In this document: piece by piece, positions 54,972 through 63,923 of the stretch
Layout of the letters: every line of letters starts with the position of its first letter
How positions within the stretch are numbered: the first letter of the stretch is position 1
Origin: Stappia sp. MMSF_3263
Lineage (GTDB): Bacteria > Pseudomonadota > Alphaproteobacteria > Rhizobiales > Stappiaceae
Reading direction: 5' to 3'
Length of the DNA stretch: 64,000 nucleotides
Assembly (NCBI RefSeq): GCF_030733745.1
Contig: NZ_JASHIK010000011.1
Location: 112,883 to 176,882, forward strand
Notes under the pieces: model-generated
Database searches by the model: none
Seen by the model: only the letters and a program-made list of their open reading frames with translations
Told to the model about the DNA's origin: nothing
Translations under genes and position numbers: made by a program

Positions 54972-56615
54972 ATGATCCGCTCCAACATTCCCGCAGTGAC
55001 CCTTGGCGATGAAGACATTTCCGCGATTGCCGCGCGCCATCCGGATGTCTTCGCGAACCGTCCCTGGCGGCGGCTTCACGGGCCGGCGGTCATCGCCGCG
55101 ATTGCCCTTTACAGCGTCTATTGCTGGTTCTTCTTCGGCATCGGCAAGGTCCTGAACGAGGCCAACTGGGACATTGCCGGCAACTATCTGGCGGACTGGG
55201 TATCGTACGAGATCCGCCCCGATTTCGAGATCGAGCCGGACGGCGCGATGTTCATCGAGTGGTCGCGCTTCTCGCCGCTGGGTGCGGCCCCCGATCCGGA
55301 CTGGATCGACCTGACCCATGGCACAATGGAGCGTTCGAGCGGTAGCGATGCCGCCACTTCCTCCGCCTCCGTGGCGGAGAAGGCGGCGAACAGCTTCATG
55401 ATGCCGGGTCAACCCGGGACGGGTGCGCAGGAGACCGTCTCCGAGGCAGCCGGCGCGCAAACGGCCGGCGCCCGGGATGCAGCCGACCAGGAGAGCGGTT
55501 TTTCATTCATGGCGCCGGGAGCCCCGACCGCAAGCAATCCGGCCGCCGGCGCTGTCCGCGAGACCGCGCCGCAAAGCATCGCCGAAGAGGTCATCACCAG
55601 GGCGGTGGTACGGCTTGGCGCAGACAACACGGTGACGATCACGCCGACGCTGGTGACCCTGACGCGCGGCGCCGAGAGCCTTGCCGTGCGGCTCGGGCCG
55701 GGCGAGGTAGTAACCCCTGAGGGCGTGTTGCCGGACTGGGCGCAGCAGCGCTATGCGGGCCGCAAGGTGGTCGCCTTCTTCGGGTTCACCGGGCGCGTCG
55801 AGGTGGATTATGACGGGGTCAAGGTGCGCCACCGCTTCCTCGGCTGGGAGAACTTCGTGTTCGATGCCCGCTCCCCCTTCTGGGGAAGGAGTGCTGCCGA
55901 GGTCATCTCGCTGGTCATGTCCGGGGAGCGGCTCGATCCCTCGCGCTCGAACCTTGCGCTTGCCTGGAACAACATCCTCTACAATGCCGACTGGCAGCAT
56001 CTCGACGTCTGGACGAAGCTGTTGCAGACCATCGTCATGGCCTTCGTGGGGACGCTGTTTGCCAGCGTGCTTGCCTTTCCGCTCGCGTTCCTGGCGGCCC
56101 GCAACATCACCCGCAACCGGGTGCTGAACCAGCTCAACAAGCGCTTCTTCGATTTCCTGCGCTCGGTCGACATGCTGATCTGGGCGCTGTTCTTCACCCG
56201 CGCCTTCGGCCCCGGGCCGCTTGCCGGCATCTCGGCGATCTTCTTCACCGACACCGGCACGTTGGGAAAGCTGTATGCCGAGGCGCTGGAGAACATCGAC
56301 GACAAGCAGCGCGAGGGCGTGCGGTCCGTCGGGGCGCAGCCTGTTGCCGTGCAACGCTACGGGGTGTTGCCGCAGGTGCTTCCGGTCTTCGCCAGCCAGG
56401 CGCTCTATTTCTGGGAATCGAACACCCGCTCGGCGACGATCATCGGTGCGGTCGGCGCTGGCGGCATCGGCCTGAAGCTCTGGGAAGCGATGCGGACCAA
56501 CCAGGACTGGGAAAACGTCGCCTATATGGTGCTGTTGATACTGGCGGTTGTCTTCATCTTCGATAATATCTCCAACGCGCTTCGCTCCCGCCTTATGGGG
56601 GCAAGCCGCCCCTGA
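54972..56615 (+). CDS. phnE2: Phosphonate ABC transporter permease PhnE2 with large insertion
   Basis: A 547-residue permease, much longer than the roughly 260-300 residues usual for PhnE. The first helix (about 35-55) is followed by a periplasmic region of over 250 residues before the conserved core (about 345-547, with DFLRSVDMLIWALFFTRAFG and REGVRSVGAQPVAVQRYGVLPQVLP). Residues about 117-202 are low in complexity (Ser/Ala/Thr/Gly/Pro) and contain two related motifs, NSFMMPGQPG and FSFMAPGAPT. The remaining insert (about 205-320) has beta-strand character. Function: second half of the phosphonate channel. Confidence 0.88.
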   Translation: MIRSNIPAVTLGDEDISAIAARHPDVFANRPWRRLHGPAVIAAIALYSVYCWFFFGIGKVLNEANWDIAGNYLADWVSYEIRPDFEIEPDGAMFIEWSRFSPLGAAPDPDWIDLTHGTMERSSGSDAATSSASVAEKAANSFMMPGQPGTGAQETVSEAAGAQTAGARDAADQESGFSFMAPGAPTASNPAAGAVRETAPQSIAEEVITRAVVRLGADNTVTITPTLVTLTRGAESLAVRLGPGEVVTPEGVLPDWAQQRYAGRKVVAFFGFTGRVEVDYDGVKVRHRFLGWENFVFDARSPFWGRSAAEVISLVMSGERLDPSRSNLALAWNNILYNADWQHLDVWTKLLQTIVMAFVGTLFASVLAFPLAFLAARNITRNRVLNQLNKRFFDFLRSVDMLIWALFFTRAFGPGPLAGISAIFFTDTGTLGKLYAEALENIDDKQREGVRSVGAQPVAVQRYGVLPQVLPVFASQALYFWESNTRSATIIGAVGAGGIGLKLWEAMRTNQDWENVAYMVLLILAVVFIFDNISNALRSRLMGASRP

Positions 56616-56749
56616 GCCGGAGAGTCGCGCCCAACGACCTGAGCCGGCAAAGTCAATGCCGGCACCGACCCGAAGAGTGCAGCTTCCGCGCCGGTGTTCC
56701 GGGGGCGGTGGCGTCCCTTCGTCCCCGGAGACGGACAGTCCGCGAAAGC

Positions 56750-57496
56750 ATGACCATGCGCTACGCCATCTACTTTACCCCGCCCGCCGACGACCCGCTG
56801 GTCGCCGCCGCCGAGGCCTGGCTCGGCCGCAGCGTGTTCGGCCGCGACGTGGCGCCGGTCACGGTCGGCGGCGTCAAGGCGGAGGAGCGCGCGCCGCTGG
56901 TCGCCTCGCCGGCGCGCTACGGCTTTCACGGCACGCTGAAGGCGCCGTTCCGGCTGCGCGAGGGGGAGGACGAGGCCTCTCTCGTCGCCGCGCTCGATGC
57001 CTATTGCGCCGAGCGGGCGCCGCTGCCGGCTCTGCCGCTGGCGGTGACCAGCCTCGACGGGTTCCTGGCTTTGACGCCGGTGGCTTCTGCCGACGCGCTT
57101 GTTGATCTGGCGGGCGAGGTGGTGCGCCATTTCGACCGGTTCCGCGCGCCGCTCAGCGACGCCGATCTGGCAAGGCGGAAGCCGGAACGGCTCGCTCCGT
57201 CCCTGCGCGCCAATCTGGAAGCCTGGGGCTATCCCTATATTTTCGACGCATTCCGCTTTCATATGACGCTCACCGAGCGGCTCTCGGCGAACGATGCCGC
57301 GCGGGTCCTTCCGGTGCTTGTGGCGCATTTCGGAGACATGCTGGCCGAGCCGGTGGCGATGGACCGGCTGGCGCTCTATGTCGAGACCGCGCCCGGCGCC
57401 CCCTTTACATGCCTTCACGAAGCGACGCTTGCCGGTGTCGCCGAGCCCGGCCGCGAGATGGCCGGCCTGCCTGGAAAGACCGAAACATGGACATGA
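56750..57496 (+). CDS. DUF1045 protein, 2H phosphoesterase superfamily
   Basis: A 248-residue protein of the DUF1045 family, seen in phn operons. Two H-x-T-L motifs, GFHGTLKAPF (near residue 62) and FHMTLTER (near 172), mark it as a 2H phosphoesterase, a class acting on cyclic phosphodiesters. The C-P lyase pathway produces 5-phosphoribosyl 1,2-cyclic phosphate, normally opened by PhnP. No phnP is found in this cluster, so this protein is a candidate replacement (inference). It overlaps phnM by 10 bases. Confidence 0.85.
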   Translation: MTMRYAIYFTPPADDPLVAAAEAWLGRSVFGRDVAPVTVGGVKAEERAPLVASPARYGFHGTLKAPFRLREGEDEASLVAALDAYCAERAPLPALPLAVTSLDGFLALTPVASADALVDLAGEVVRHFDRFRAPLSDADLARRKPERLAPSLRANLEAWGYPYIFDAFRFHMTLTERLSANDAARVLPVLVAHFGDMLAEPVAMDRLALYVETAPGAPFTCLHEATLAGVAEPGREMAGLPGKTETWT

Positions 57497-58626
57497 CGCT
57501 GACAAACGCCCGGATCGTGCTGGACGGGGAGGTGATCGAGGGATCGCTTCATGTCAGGGACGGCCGGATCGCCGGCATCGACAGCGGGCCTTCGACGCTT
57601 CCCGGCGCCGAGGACATGGGCGGCGATTACGTCATCCCCGGCCTTGTGGAGCTTCACACCGACCACCTGGAAAATCACTATGCGCCGCGCCCCAAGGTGC
57701 GCTGGAACCCGATCGCGGCCGTGTGCGCCCATGACGCGCAGATCGCGGCAAGCGGCATCACCACCGTCTTCGACGCGTTGCGCGTCGGCCTCGACGAGGA
57801 CACCGACATCACGTCGGAGGACATGCGGCGGCTGGCGGAAGCCATCGAGGCGGGCGTTGCCAAGGACCGGCTGCGTGCCGATCACTTTATTCATCTGCGC
57901 TGCGAGGTGTCGGCGCCCAATTGCCTCGAGAGTTTCGCGGTCTTCGACAATGATCCGCGCGTGCGCATCGCCTCCCTGATGGATCATTCGCCCGGGCAGC
58001 GCCAGTTCGCCAGCCTGGAGGCCTATGCGATCTACTACAAGGGCAAGATGAAGATGAGCGACGCGGAGTTCAACGCGTTCTGCGAACGTCGGATGGCGCA
58101 GTCGGCGCAATGGTCGGACGCCAACCGCAAGGTGGTCGCCGAAAAGGCGCGGGCCCGCGGCATCGTGCTGGCGAGCCACGACGATGCCACCAATGCGCAT
58201 GTCGACGAGGCGATCGAGCTTGGCATCCGTGTCGCCGAGTTCCCAACGACGCTGGAAGCGGCGCGCGCCTCTAAGGGGCAGGGGCTGGCGGTGCTGATGG
58301 GGGCGCCCAACGTGGTTCGCGGCGGGTCCCATTCCGGCAATGTCTCGGCCCGGGATCTCGCCAGCCACGGCCTGCTCGACATCCTGTCGTCGGACTACAT
58401 TCCCTTCAGCCTGATCCAGTCCGCCTTCTTCCTGGGCGAGGTGGTGGAAGAGATCGAACTGCCGCAGGCGATCGCCATGGTGTCGAAGACCCCGGCGCTT
58501 TCGGCCGGGCTCGAGGATCGCGGGGAGATCGCCATCGGCAAGCGCGCCGACCTGGTGCGCGTGCGGGTCGAGGAACACATCCCCATCGTGCGCACCGTGT
58601 GGCGCGAGGGGCTGCGGGTGGTGTGA
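57487..58626 (+). CDS. phnM: Alpha-D-ribose 1-methylphosphonate 5-triphosphate diphosphatase PhnM
   Basis: A 379-residue amidohydrolase-fold enzyme that removes diphosphate from the ribosyl phosphonate triphosphate made by PhnGHI, giving the substrate of PhnJ. Metal-site segments are PGLVELHTDHLENH near residue 55, FIHLRCEVS near 135, LASHDDATNAHVDEA near 235, and HGLLDILSSDYIPFSLIQS near 300. The start is ATG 57487, overlapping the DUF1045 gene. Confidence 0.95.
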   Translation: MDMTLTNARIVLDGEVIEGSLHVRDGRIAGIDSGPSTLPGAEDMGGDYVIPGLVELHTDHLENHYAPRPKVRWNPIAAVCAHDAQIAASGITTVFDALRVGLDEDTDITSEDMRRLAEAIEAGVAKDRLRADHFIHLRCEVSAPNCLESFAVFDNDPRVRIASLMDHSPGQRQFASLEAYAIYYKGKMKMSDAEFNAFCERRMAQSAQWSDANRKVVAEKARARGIVLASHDDATNAHVDEAIELGIRVAEFPTTLEAARASKGQGLAVLMGAPNVVRGGSHSGNVSARDLASHGLLDILSSDYIPFSLIQSAFFLGEVVEEIELPQAIAMVSKTPALSAGLEDRGEIAIGKRADLVRVRVEEHIPIVRTVWREGLRVV

Positions 58627-58643
58627 GGGACGGAGGTCTTCCT

Positions 58644-59201
58644 GTGGAAAATCCGCAAGGCCGCCTGATTGCCGTGGTCGGTCCGAGCGGCGTGGGCAAG
58701 GACAGCCTGCTGGCGCTCGCCCGCGAGGCCTTCGCCGACCGGCCGGAACTGCTGTTCGTGCGCAGGGCGATCACCCGGCCCGCCACCGGCGATGCGGAAG
58801 CGCATCTTCCGATGACGCCGGACGCGTTCGACCGGGCGGAGGCCGAGGGGGCCTTTTCCTTCTGCTGGCGCGCGCACGGGCTTGGCTACGGCTTGCCGGC
58901 CTCGCTCGCCGACCATCTGCGCGCCGGCCGTCCGGCGGTCGTCAACGGCTCGCGCAAGGTGCTGGCCGCCATGGCGGAGCGCTTTCCGGGCCTTGCCGTC
59001 ATCTCGATCACGGCAAGCCCCGAGGTCCTGGCCCGCCGCCTGTCGGCGCGCGGGCGCGAGAGCGCCGAGGAGATCGCGGACCGCATCGCGCGGGCGGGCG
59101 AGCCGCTGCCTGTCGAGCCGGCCGCGATCATCGACAACAGCGGCACGCTCGCCGATGCGGGTCGCCAGATGGTCGCCGCCATCGGCCGTCTCATGGTCTG
59201 A
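58644..59201 (+). CDS. phnN: Ribose 1,5-bisphosphate phosphokinase PhnN
   Basis: A 185-residue guanylate kinase-like enzyme that converts ribose 1,5-bisphosphate to PRPP, the last step of ribose recycling. The P-loop is VVGPSGVGKDSLLAL near residue 10, followed by FVRRAITRPAT. GTG 58644 was chosen because GGAGG lies 7 bases upstream; a longer frame overlaps phnM. It is the final gene of the phn run. No terminator is obvious behind it. Confidence 0.92.
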   Translation: MENPQGRLIAVVGPSGVGKDSLLALAREAFADRPELLFVRRAITRPATGDAEAHLPMTPDAFDRAEAEGAFSFCWRAHGLGYGLPASLADHLRAGRPAVVNGSRKVLAAMAERFPGLAVISITASPEVLARRLSARGRESAEEIADRIARAGEPLPVEPAAIIDNSGTLADAGRQMVAAIGRLMV

Positions 59202-59265
59202 TCGTCCGCCCGCCAGAACGGCGATTTCCCCCGCTGCCCGTTTCACAGGTCCGCGCCTCCGGAGG

Positions 59266-59294
59266 CCTTGCCAGAGCCCTTGCCAGAGCCCTTG
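59266..59294. repeat. Short tandem repeat, 12-bp unit
   Basis: CCTTGCCAGAGC occurs twice in direct succession (59266-59289) followed by a partial third copy CCTTG. It lies in the 272-base gap between phnN and the methyltransferase gene. The A+T-richer part of that gap (59320-59360) may hold a promoter, but no clear boxes were found. Confidence 0.6.
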
Positions 59295-59473
59295 AGCTTT
59301 GCGACAAGAAGTGGAATGAATACGCGCAATGCGGGTATCGTAATAATTACCTATGCCTCGGTTGCAGGGCTGTTCTTGACGCGGCGTCTGTGCAGGCAAG
59401 CCAGGAACCGGGGCATTCCGGCGGTGCAAACAGCGCCGGCCGGAGCGGCGACAGGAACGAGGGAGTGATAAGG

Positions 59474-60208
59474 ATGTCGGGACAGCTCGTAACCCATGGC
59501 ACCAGCGGACTGGTGCTCAGCCTCGACGAGGAGGTCGCCAACGAGCGGATCGTCACCGAGATCCGGCGCGGTCGCTACGAGGCCTCGGAACTGTCCATGG
59601 CCTCGCGTTTCGTGCGCCAGGACGACCGGGTGCTGGAGCTCGGCGCCGGTGTCGGCTTCATTTCCGCCGGTGTCATGCGCAATGTCGGGCCGGCCTATTA
59701 CGCCGCCGTGGAGGCCGATGCCCGGCTCATCCCTCACATTCGCCAGACCCATCTTCGCAACGGGGTCGAGGGCGTCGAGGTGATCAATGCCGCCTTCGTC
59801 ACCGATCCGCAGGTGCTTGAAAAGGGGTTTGTCGAGTTCACCCTGCATCGCGAGTTCTGGCGGTCCGGCATCGGCCAGGACCAGGACGGGGTGACCGAAA
59901 CCGTGCGGGTGCCGGCGGTCGATGCCTCCGCCTTCATCGCGGACAAGGGCATCACGGTGCTGATTTCCGACATCGAGGGGGCGGAACTGGAACTGCTGCG
60001 CAACCTGCGAAAGGGCGGGCTGCAGCGGATCATTCTCGAACTGCATCCCCAGCGCATCGGCAAGGCCGGGGTGATCGAGATCTTCTCGGGACTGTGCGCG
60101 GAAGGTTTCGCCTACAACGTCAACCTGTCCGAGGGCTCCGTCGTCTGCTTCGAGGTGGTCGGCGATGCGGAGGCGGACGAGGCGGAGATGTTCACCCGCT
60201 TCGCCTGA
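59474..60208 (+). CDS. FkbM family methyltransferase
   Basis: A 244-residue SAM-dependent methyltransferase. The SAM motif is VLELGAGVGFISAGV near residue 55, and the FkbM-type central segment is ITVLISDIEGAELELLRNL near 165, followed by LQRIILELHPQRIGKAG. ATG 59474 follows GAGGGAG. FkbM proteins methylate hydroxyl groups of sugars or other metabolites; the substrate here is not apparent, and no glycosyltransferase lies nearby. It stands alone between the phn genes and the signalling genes. Confidence 0.8.
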   Translation: MSGQLVTHGTSGLVLSLDEEVANERIVTEIRRGRYEASELSMASRFVRQDDRVLELGAGVGFISAGVMRNVGPAYYAAVEADARLIPHIRQTHLRNGVEGVEVINAAFVTDPQVLEKGFVEFTLHREFWRSGIGQDQDGVTETVRVPAVDASAFIADKGITVLISDIEGAELELLRNLRKGGLQRIILELHPQRIGKAGVIEIFSGLCAEGFAYNVNLSEGSVVCFEVVGDAEADEAEMFTRFA

Positions 60209-60371
60209 GCCGCGCGGACGACTTCTGTCTCGTCCTTTAGTCCGCTTGCCGGATGCCGCGGGCTTCGTGAAACTTGCTCCCTTGCGGGTGCCGGGCCGTC
60301 CGGTCCCGTCGCGGGTCGTGCCGCGCCGCTTCCAACGGGCGGTCGCCGGTGCGATGGTCGGAGCGAGCGAG

Positions 60372-61073
60372 ATGACAGCAGATGCCGACACCATGACGAA
60401 GTTCCTGATCATCGACGATCACCCGCTGTTCCGCGAGGCGCTGCACAGTGCGGTGACGCTTGCCTATCCGGATGCGGAAACGCTCGATGCCGCCTCGCTG
60501 CCGGAGGCATGCGACATTCTGGAGGGCGAGAGCGGTTTCGACCTTGCCCTGCTCGATCTCAACATTCCCGGTGTGCGCGGCATGGACGGGCTGCTGCACC
60601 TGCGCACCCATTTCCCGCGTCTGCCGGTGGTCGTCGTTTCCGGTCACGAGGATCCGCGGGTCGTGTCTCAGGTCATCGCCTATGGCGCGGCCGGCTTCAT
60701 TCCCAAGTCCTCGAAGAAGGCGGCGCTCGCCGATGCGATCCAGAAGGTGATCAACGGGGCGGTTTTCGTGCCGGAGAACCTTGCGGCCGCCGGCGAGGCG
60801 CAGCTCGGCGCCCATGCGCGCGCGATGATCGACCGGGTCTCCAGCCTGACACCGCAGCAGCTCAGGGTGCTGGGCATGATCCGCGACGGGCTGCTCAACA
60901 AGCAGATCGCCTACGAGTTGCAGGTGGGGGAAACCACGGTGAAGGCGCATGTCTCCGAGATCCTGCGCAAGCTCGGCGTTCACAGTCGCACCCAGGCCGT
61001 GATCGAGATGTCGAGGCTCGACCAGATATCCGACCTCGACCCGGCTGACCCGTTTGGCAACGCAGTAGGATAG
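60372..61073 (+). CDS. LuxR-type (NarL/FixJ family) response regulator
   Basis: A 233-residue regulator. The receiver domain (about 10-125) has D15/D16, phosphoacceptor D62 in LALLDLNIPG, and the conserved Lys in FIPKSS. The output domain (about 160-225) is a LuxR helix-turn-helix (LTPQQLRVLGMIRDGLLNKQIAYELQVGETTVKAHVSEIL). ATG 60372 follows GGAG. It is convergent with the hybrid kinase gene, 36 bases away, and is the likely partner of that kinase. The 163 bases upstream contain no recognised motif. Confidence 0.88.
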   Translation: MTADADTMTKFLIIDDHPLFREALHSAVTLAYPDAETLDAASLPEACDILEGESGFDLALLDLNIPGVRGMDGLLHLRTHFPRLPVVVVSGHEDPRVVSQVIAYGAAGFIPKSSKKAALADAIQKVINGAVFVPENLAAAGEAQLGAHARAMIDRVSSLTPQQLRVLGMIRDGLLNKQIAYELQVGETTVKAHVSEILRKLGVHSRTQAVIEMSRLDQISDLDPADPFGNAVG

Positions 61074-61109
61074 GCAGAGCCCTGGCCGGCACGCTCCGTT
61101 GCCCGTTTC

Positions 61110-62462
61110 TCAGGGCGCGCGGGCGAGCATATGGGCCATCAGGGCCCGCAATTGCGCCGGCTTCACCGGCTTTGCCATGAACTCTGCGCCCAGTTGCTCC
61201 GCCTGATGCATGACTGTTTCGGTGATGTCGGCGGTGGCCAGGATGACGGGCAGGCGGCGGCCCAGCCTGTGCAGCAGCACGGCCACGGTCCGGGTGCCGA
61301 GGTCGCCGTGATCCAGATGCTGGTCGGCGATCACAAGGTCCGGCACGAACCCTTGATCAAGTATGTCGAGCGCTTCCCCCTGGCAGGCCGCGGCCCGATG
61401 ATCGCAGCCCCAGCCCTCGAGCAGCACCGACATGGCACGGATCACGTCCGGATCGTTCTCCACGAGCAGGATCCGGCGGCCCGAGAGCGCCGCGTCGCGG
61501 GCCTGGCGAGGCGCCGGCGAAGGCGGCGCGTCCGCGCCCTGCAAGGCCTCGCAGCGCCTGGCGAGAATGCGGAACCGGCTGCCCTTGCCGACTTCCGAGG
61601 TCAGGCTGAGTTCGTGGCCAAGGGCGGTGACCAGCCGCCTGACGATCGACAGACCGAGGCCGAGGGCACAATCGCCGTCCTGCCCGGCGCGTTCCTTGGC
61701 CGCGGAACCGCGATGGAACTCGTCGAAGATCCTCTCGCGCTGGTCGAGGGGAATGCCGCAGCCGGTGTCGACCACCTCGATCGCGACCATGTCGCCGCGC
61801 CGCCTGGTGCCGATCAGCACGCCGCCGCGGTCGGTGTAGCGGATGGCGTTCGAGATCAGGTTCTGCAACGCCCGGCGCAGCATTGTGCGGTCGGAGCGGA
61901 CATGGTCGCCGGCAATGGCCGTCTGCAGGCGCAGCCCCTTGGCCTCGGCGATCGGCCGCAGGTCGGACAGGAGCGAATCGATCACCGGCGTCAGCGGAAC
62001 GGCCGAGAGGCTCGGCACCATGACACCGGCATCGAGGCGGGAGATGTCGAGCAGCGTGTGCAGCAACTCGTTCATGGTGTCGAGCGCCCGCTCGACCTGG
62101 GCCACCATCGCGCGGCCGCGTTCGTTTTCCTGCAGGTCGTGCAGCGCCGACATGGTCAGTTGCGCGGCGTGCAGCGGCTGCAACACGTCGTGGCTGGCGG
62201 CGGCCAGGAAACGCGTCTTCGACTGGTCGGCGCGCTCGGAGATTTCCTTCTGGCGGGCAAGCTCGGCATTGGTCCGCTCTAGGTTGCGCAGGGTTGAGGT
62301 GAGCTCGTCCGTGCGGCGGCGCACCTGGCCCTCGAGCGCGATCGCCGTCTGGAACAGGGAGAAGGCGTTGCGCTGCTGGTCCATCGCCCGCTCGACCCGG
62401 TTGAGCAGCGCGTCGTTGATCCGTTTCAGCCGGTCGACATCGTCGATATCGAGAATGCTCAT
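61110..62462 (-). CDS. Hybrid sensor histidine kinase/response regulator (NahK-like)
   Basis: A 450-residue cytoplasmic kinase without membrane helices. An N-terminal coiled coil (1 to about 80) precedes the HisKA domain with H91 (FLAAASHDVLQPLHAAQ), the ATPase domain (NLISNAIRYTD, VVDTGCGIP, LGLGLSIVRRLV) and a C-terminal receiver domain (about 330-450, with VIADQHL as the phosphoacceptor segment and KPVKP). It overlaps the FIST sensor gene by four bases. In Pseudomonas the FIST protein NosP and the hybrid kinase NahK form a nitric oxide-responsive pair; this arrangement is the same (inference). Confidence 0.88.
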   Translation of the reverse strand: MSILDIDDVDRLKRINDALLNRVERAMDQQRNAFSLFQTAIALEGQVRRRTDELTSTLRNLERTNAELARQKEISERADQSKTRFLAAASHDVLQPLHAAQLTMSALHDLQENERGRAMVAQVERALDTMNELLHTLLDISRLDAGVMVPSLSAVPLTPVIDSLLSDLRPIAEAKGLRLQTAIAGDHVRSDRTMLRRALQNLISNAIRYTDRGGVLIGTRRRGDMVAIEVVDTGCGIPLDQRERIFDEFHRGSAAKERAGQDGDCALGLGLSIVRRLVTALGHELSLTSEVGKGSRFRILARRCEALQGADAPPSPAPRQARDAALSGRRILLVENDPDVIRAMSVLLEGWGCDHRAAACQGEALDILDQGFVPDLVIADQHLDHGDLGTRTVAVLLHRLGRRLPVILATADITETVMHQAEQLGAEFMAKPVKPAQLRALMAHMLARAP

Positions 62463-63646
62463 GCGCCGGTCGTCCGTGCCGTGCCCGGACCGAAGGCGAT
62501 GCCGGTGAAGGTCTGGTTCAGATGCATCGACAGATACTGCTCGCCATAGGTGTTGAAGCCGATGACATTGTTGTCGCGGTAGATCTCGGCGATGCGATGG
62601 GTCACCTGCCGGTTGCGGGCATCGATGCGGCGCAGGACGCAGTCGAAGCCAAGCACGAAGTCGATGCCGCCGATGCGTTCGCGCACCGCCTCGAAGGCGG
62701 CCCGGGTGGTGCGCGTCATGCCGGCCGGCTCGGCAACGGTCATGACGATGCCGTCGTCGATGGCGCAGAAGAAGGAGAGCGACCCGTCGCGATTCATCTT
62801 CTGCACCGAGCGGCAATAGTATTCGCCTCCGACACGCACGACGAGCGGATGCGAGGCAAAGCTCATCGGCGACAGGCTGTCCGGGTCGATGCCGATGACC
62901 CGGGCATATTCGGCCGCTGCCGGCGCTGCGTTGAACTCGTGCACGATGCGCCGGTCGGGGTCGGAGCGGGTGACGACCAGCTTGTTCGGCGTCGGCACGA
63001 AATTATCGGTCTTGAAGATGTGGAAGGGGACCGGCGTCTCGACAAGGATCAGGATCGCGGCGTCGCTGGCCGGTTCGCCGTCGAGGATCAGCGTGGTGGC
63101 GCCGAAACGCATGTCGTCGCCAGCTGAACCGCCCAGCAGCGGCACGTCGTCAAGGCCCCAGTGCAGGGCGGCGGTCGCCGCTTCCTCGGCGAAGGAAAGC
63201 CCGTCGATCAGGCAGAGCGCGAAACGGCTGGCGGTGCTTTCGGCCTCCGGTGCACCGGCCGCGATGAAGGCCCGCTTGGCCTCGCCGACCTGGGCGACGA
63301 TGCGCTCCATTCCGGCATTGCGCAGGTCGCGGACACACAGCGCCTCGATGCGGAAACTGACCGCCGGAAACAGGATGACGACGAGATTTCCTTCCGAGAC
63401 GCCGGCGCGGGTGATTTCGCCGGCGGTCGAGCAGGCGGCATAGCGCAGGCCCGGGCAGGCCTGTGCCAGGGCCGTGCCGAGCGGGTCGGCGGCGAAGCGC
63501 AGGGAAGAGAAGAACACAAGGGCAAAGCCCGCATCGACGCGCGCGCGCGCCTCGGCGACACGCGTCCAGAAACCGGCATCATCCGGATCGTCGCATTCCA
63601 GCGCGACGATGCCGCAGGCCTGGTCGATGCCGCCATTCGGCTGCAC
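62459..63646 (-). CDS. FIST domain sensor protein (NosP-like)
   Basis: A 395-residue protein with FIST N and FIST C domains: FFSSLRFAADPLGTALAQACPG and ACSTAGEITRAGV near the start, LIDGLSFAEEAATAALHWGL and LLGGSAGDDMRF in the middle, and GFDCVLRRIDARNRQ and NNVIGFNTYGEQYLSMHLNQTFTGIAFG near the end. NosP-type FIST proteins bind heme and nitric oxide. GTG 63646 follows GGGAGGAAAAC. It is the first gene of an operon with the hybrid kinase and lacks a signal peptide, so the sensing is cytoplasmic. Confidence 0.88.
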   Translation of the reverse strand: MQPNGGIDQACGIVALECDDPDDAGFWTRVAEARARVDAGFALVFFSSLRFAADPLGTALAQACPGLRYAACSTAGEITRAGVSEGNLVVILFPAVSFRIEALCVRDLRNAGMERIVAQVGEAKRAFIAAGAPEAESTASRFALCLIDGLSFAEEAATAALHWGLDDVPLLGGSAGDDMRFGATTLILDGEPASDAAILILVETPVPFHIFKTDNFVPTPNKLVVTRSDPDRRIVHEFNAAPAAAEYARVIGIDPDSLSPMSFASHPLVVRVGGEYYCRSVQKMNRDGSLSFFCAIDDGIVMTVAEPAGMTRTTRAAFEAVRERIGGIDFVLGFDCVLRRIDARNRQVTHRIAEIYRDNNVIGFNTYGEQYLSMHLNQTFTGIAFGPGTARTTGA

Positions 63647-63702
63647 GTTTTCCTCCCTCGCGCCGCGGCGGTCCTGCCCGCACGGCACGACGGTGCCCGG
63701 GC

Positions 63703-63726
63703 GCGACGTCGCGACGTCGCGACGTC
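63703..63726. repeat. Three tandem copies of an 8-bp palindromic unit
   Basis: GCGACGTC is repeated three times in a row between the FIST gene and the CoxG gene. Its core GACGTC is a self-complementary hexamer, so the array can also pair with itself. It lies about 60-80 bases upstream of the FIST gene start and may be a regulator site. Confidence 0.6.
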
Positions 63727-63790
63727 GCTCACTCTAGGGCCGGCGCCTTCATTCTGACAAGCGTGGTGCGCGGGAAGCGCTCGACCGAAA

Positions 63791-63801
63791 GTACAGTGTA
63801 C
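63791..63801. promoter_or_regulatory. Short inverted repeat GTACA-G-TGTAC
   Basis: A perfect 5-bp inverted repeat with a 1-base centre in the 277-base region between the FIST gene and the CoxG gene. It could be an operator; no further evidence. Confidence 0.3.
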
Positions 63802-63923
63802 AAGGCCGGCCGCCTGCCCTTTCCTGATGGTGGCCGCAGGGAGGCCCGCCGTCGTCAGGACGCGGGTGCCGGCCGGGACCCTCAGGCTCAGTGCCCGGGT
63901 CTGCCGAAACCGGGAGGGTTTCA

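Noticed and set aside
59266..59294. CRISPR-like repeat
   Set aside because: Only two 12-bp units in direct contact, without spacers or cas genes.
63703..63726. Replication or partition site made of GCGACGTC repeats
   Set aside because: Three short copies alone, with no parAB, rep or dnaA genes nearby; an operator is a simpler idea.
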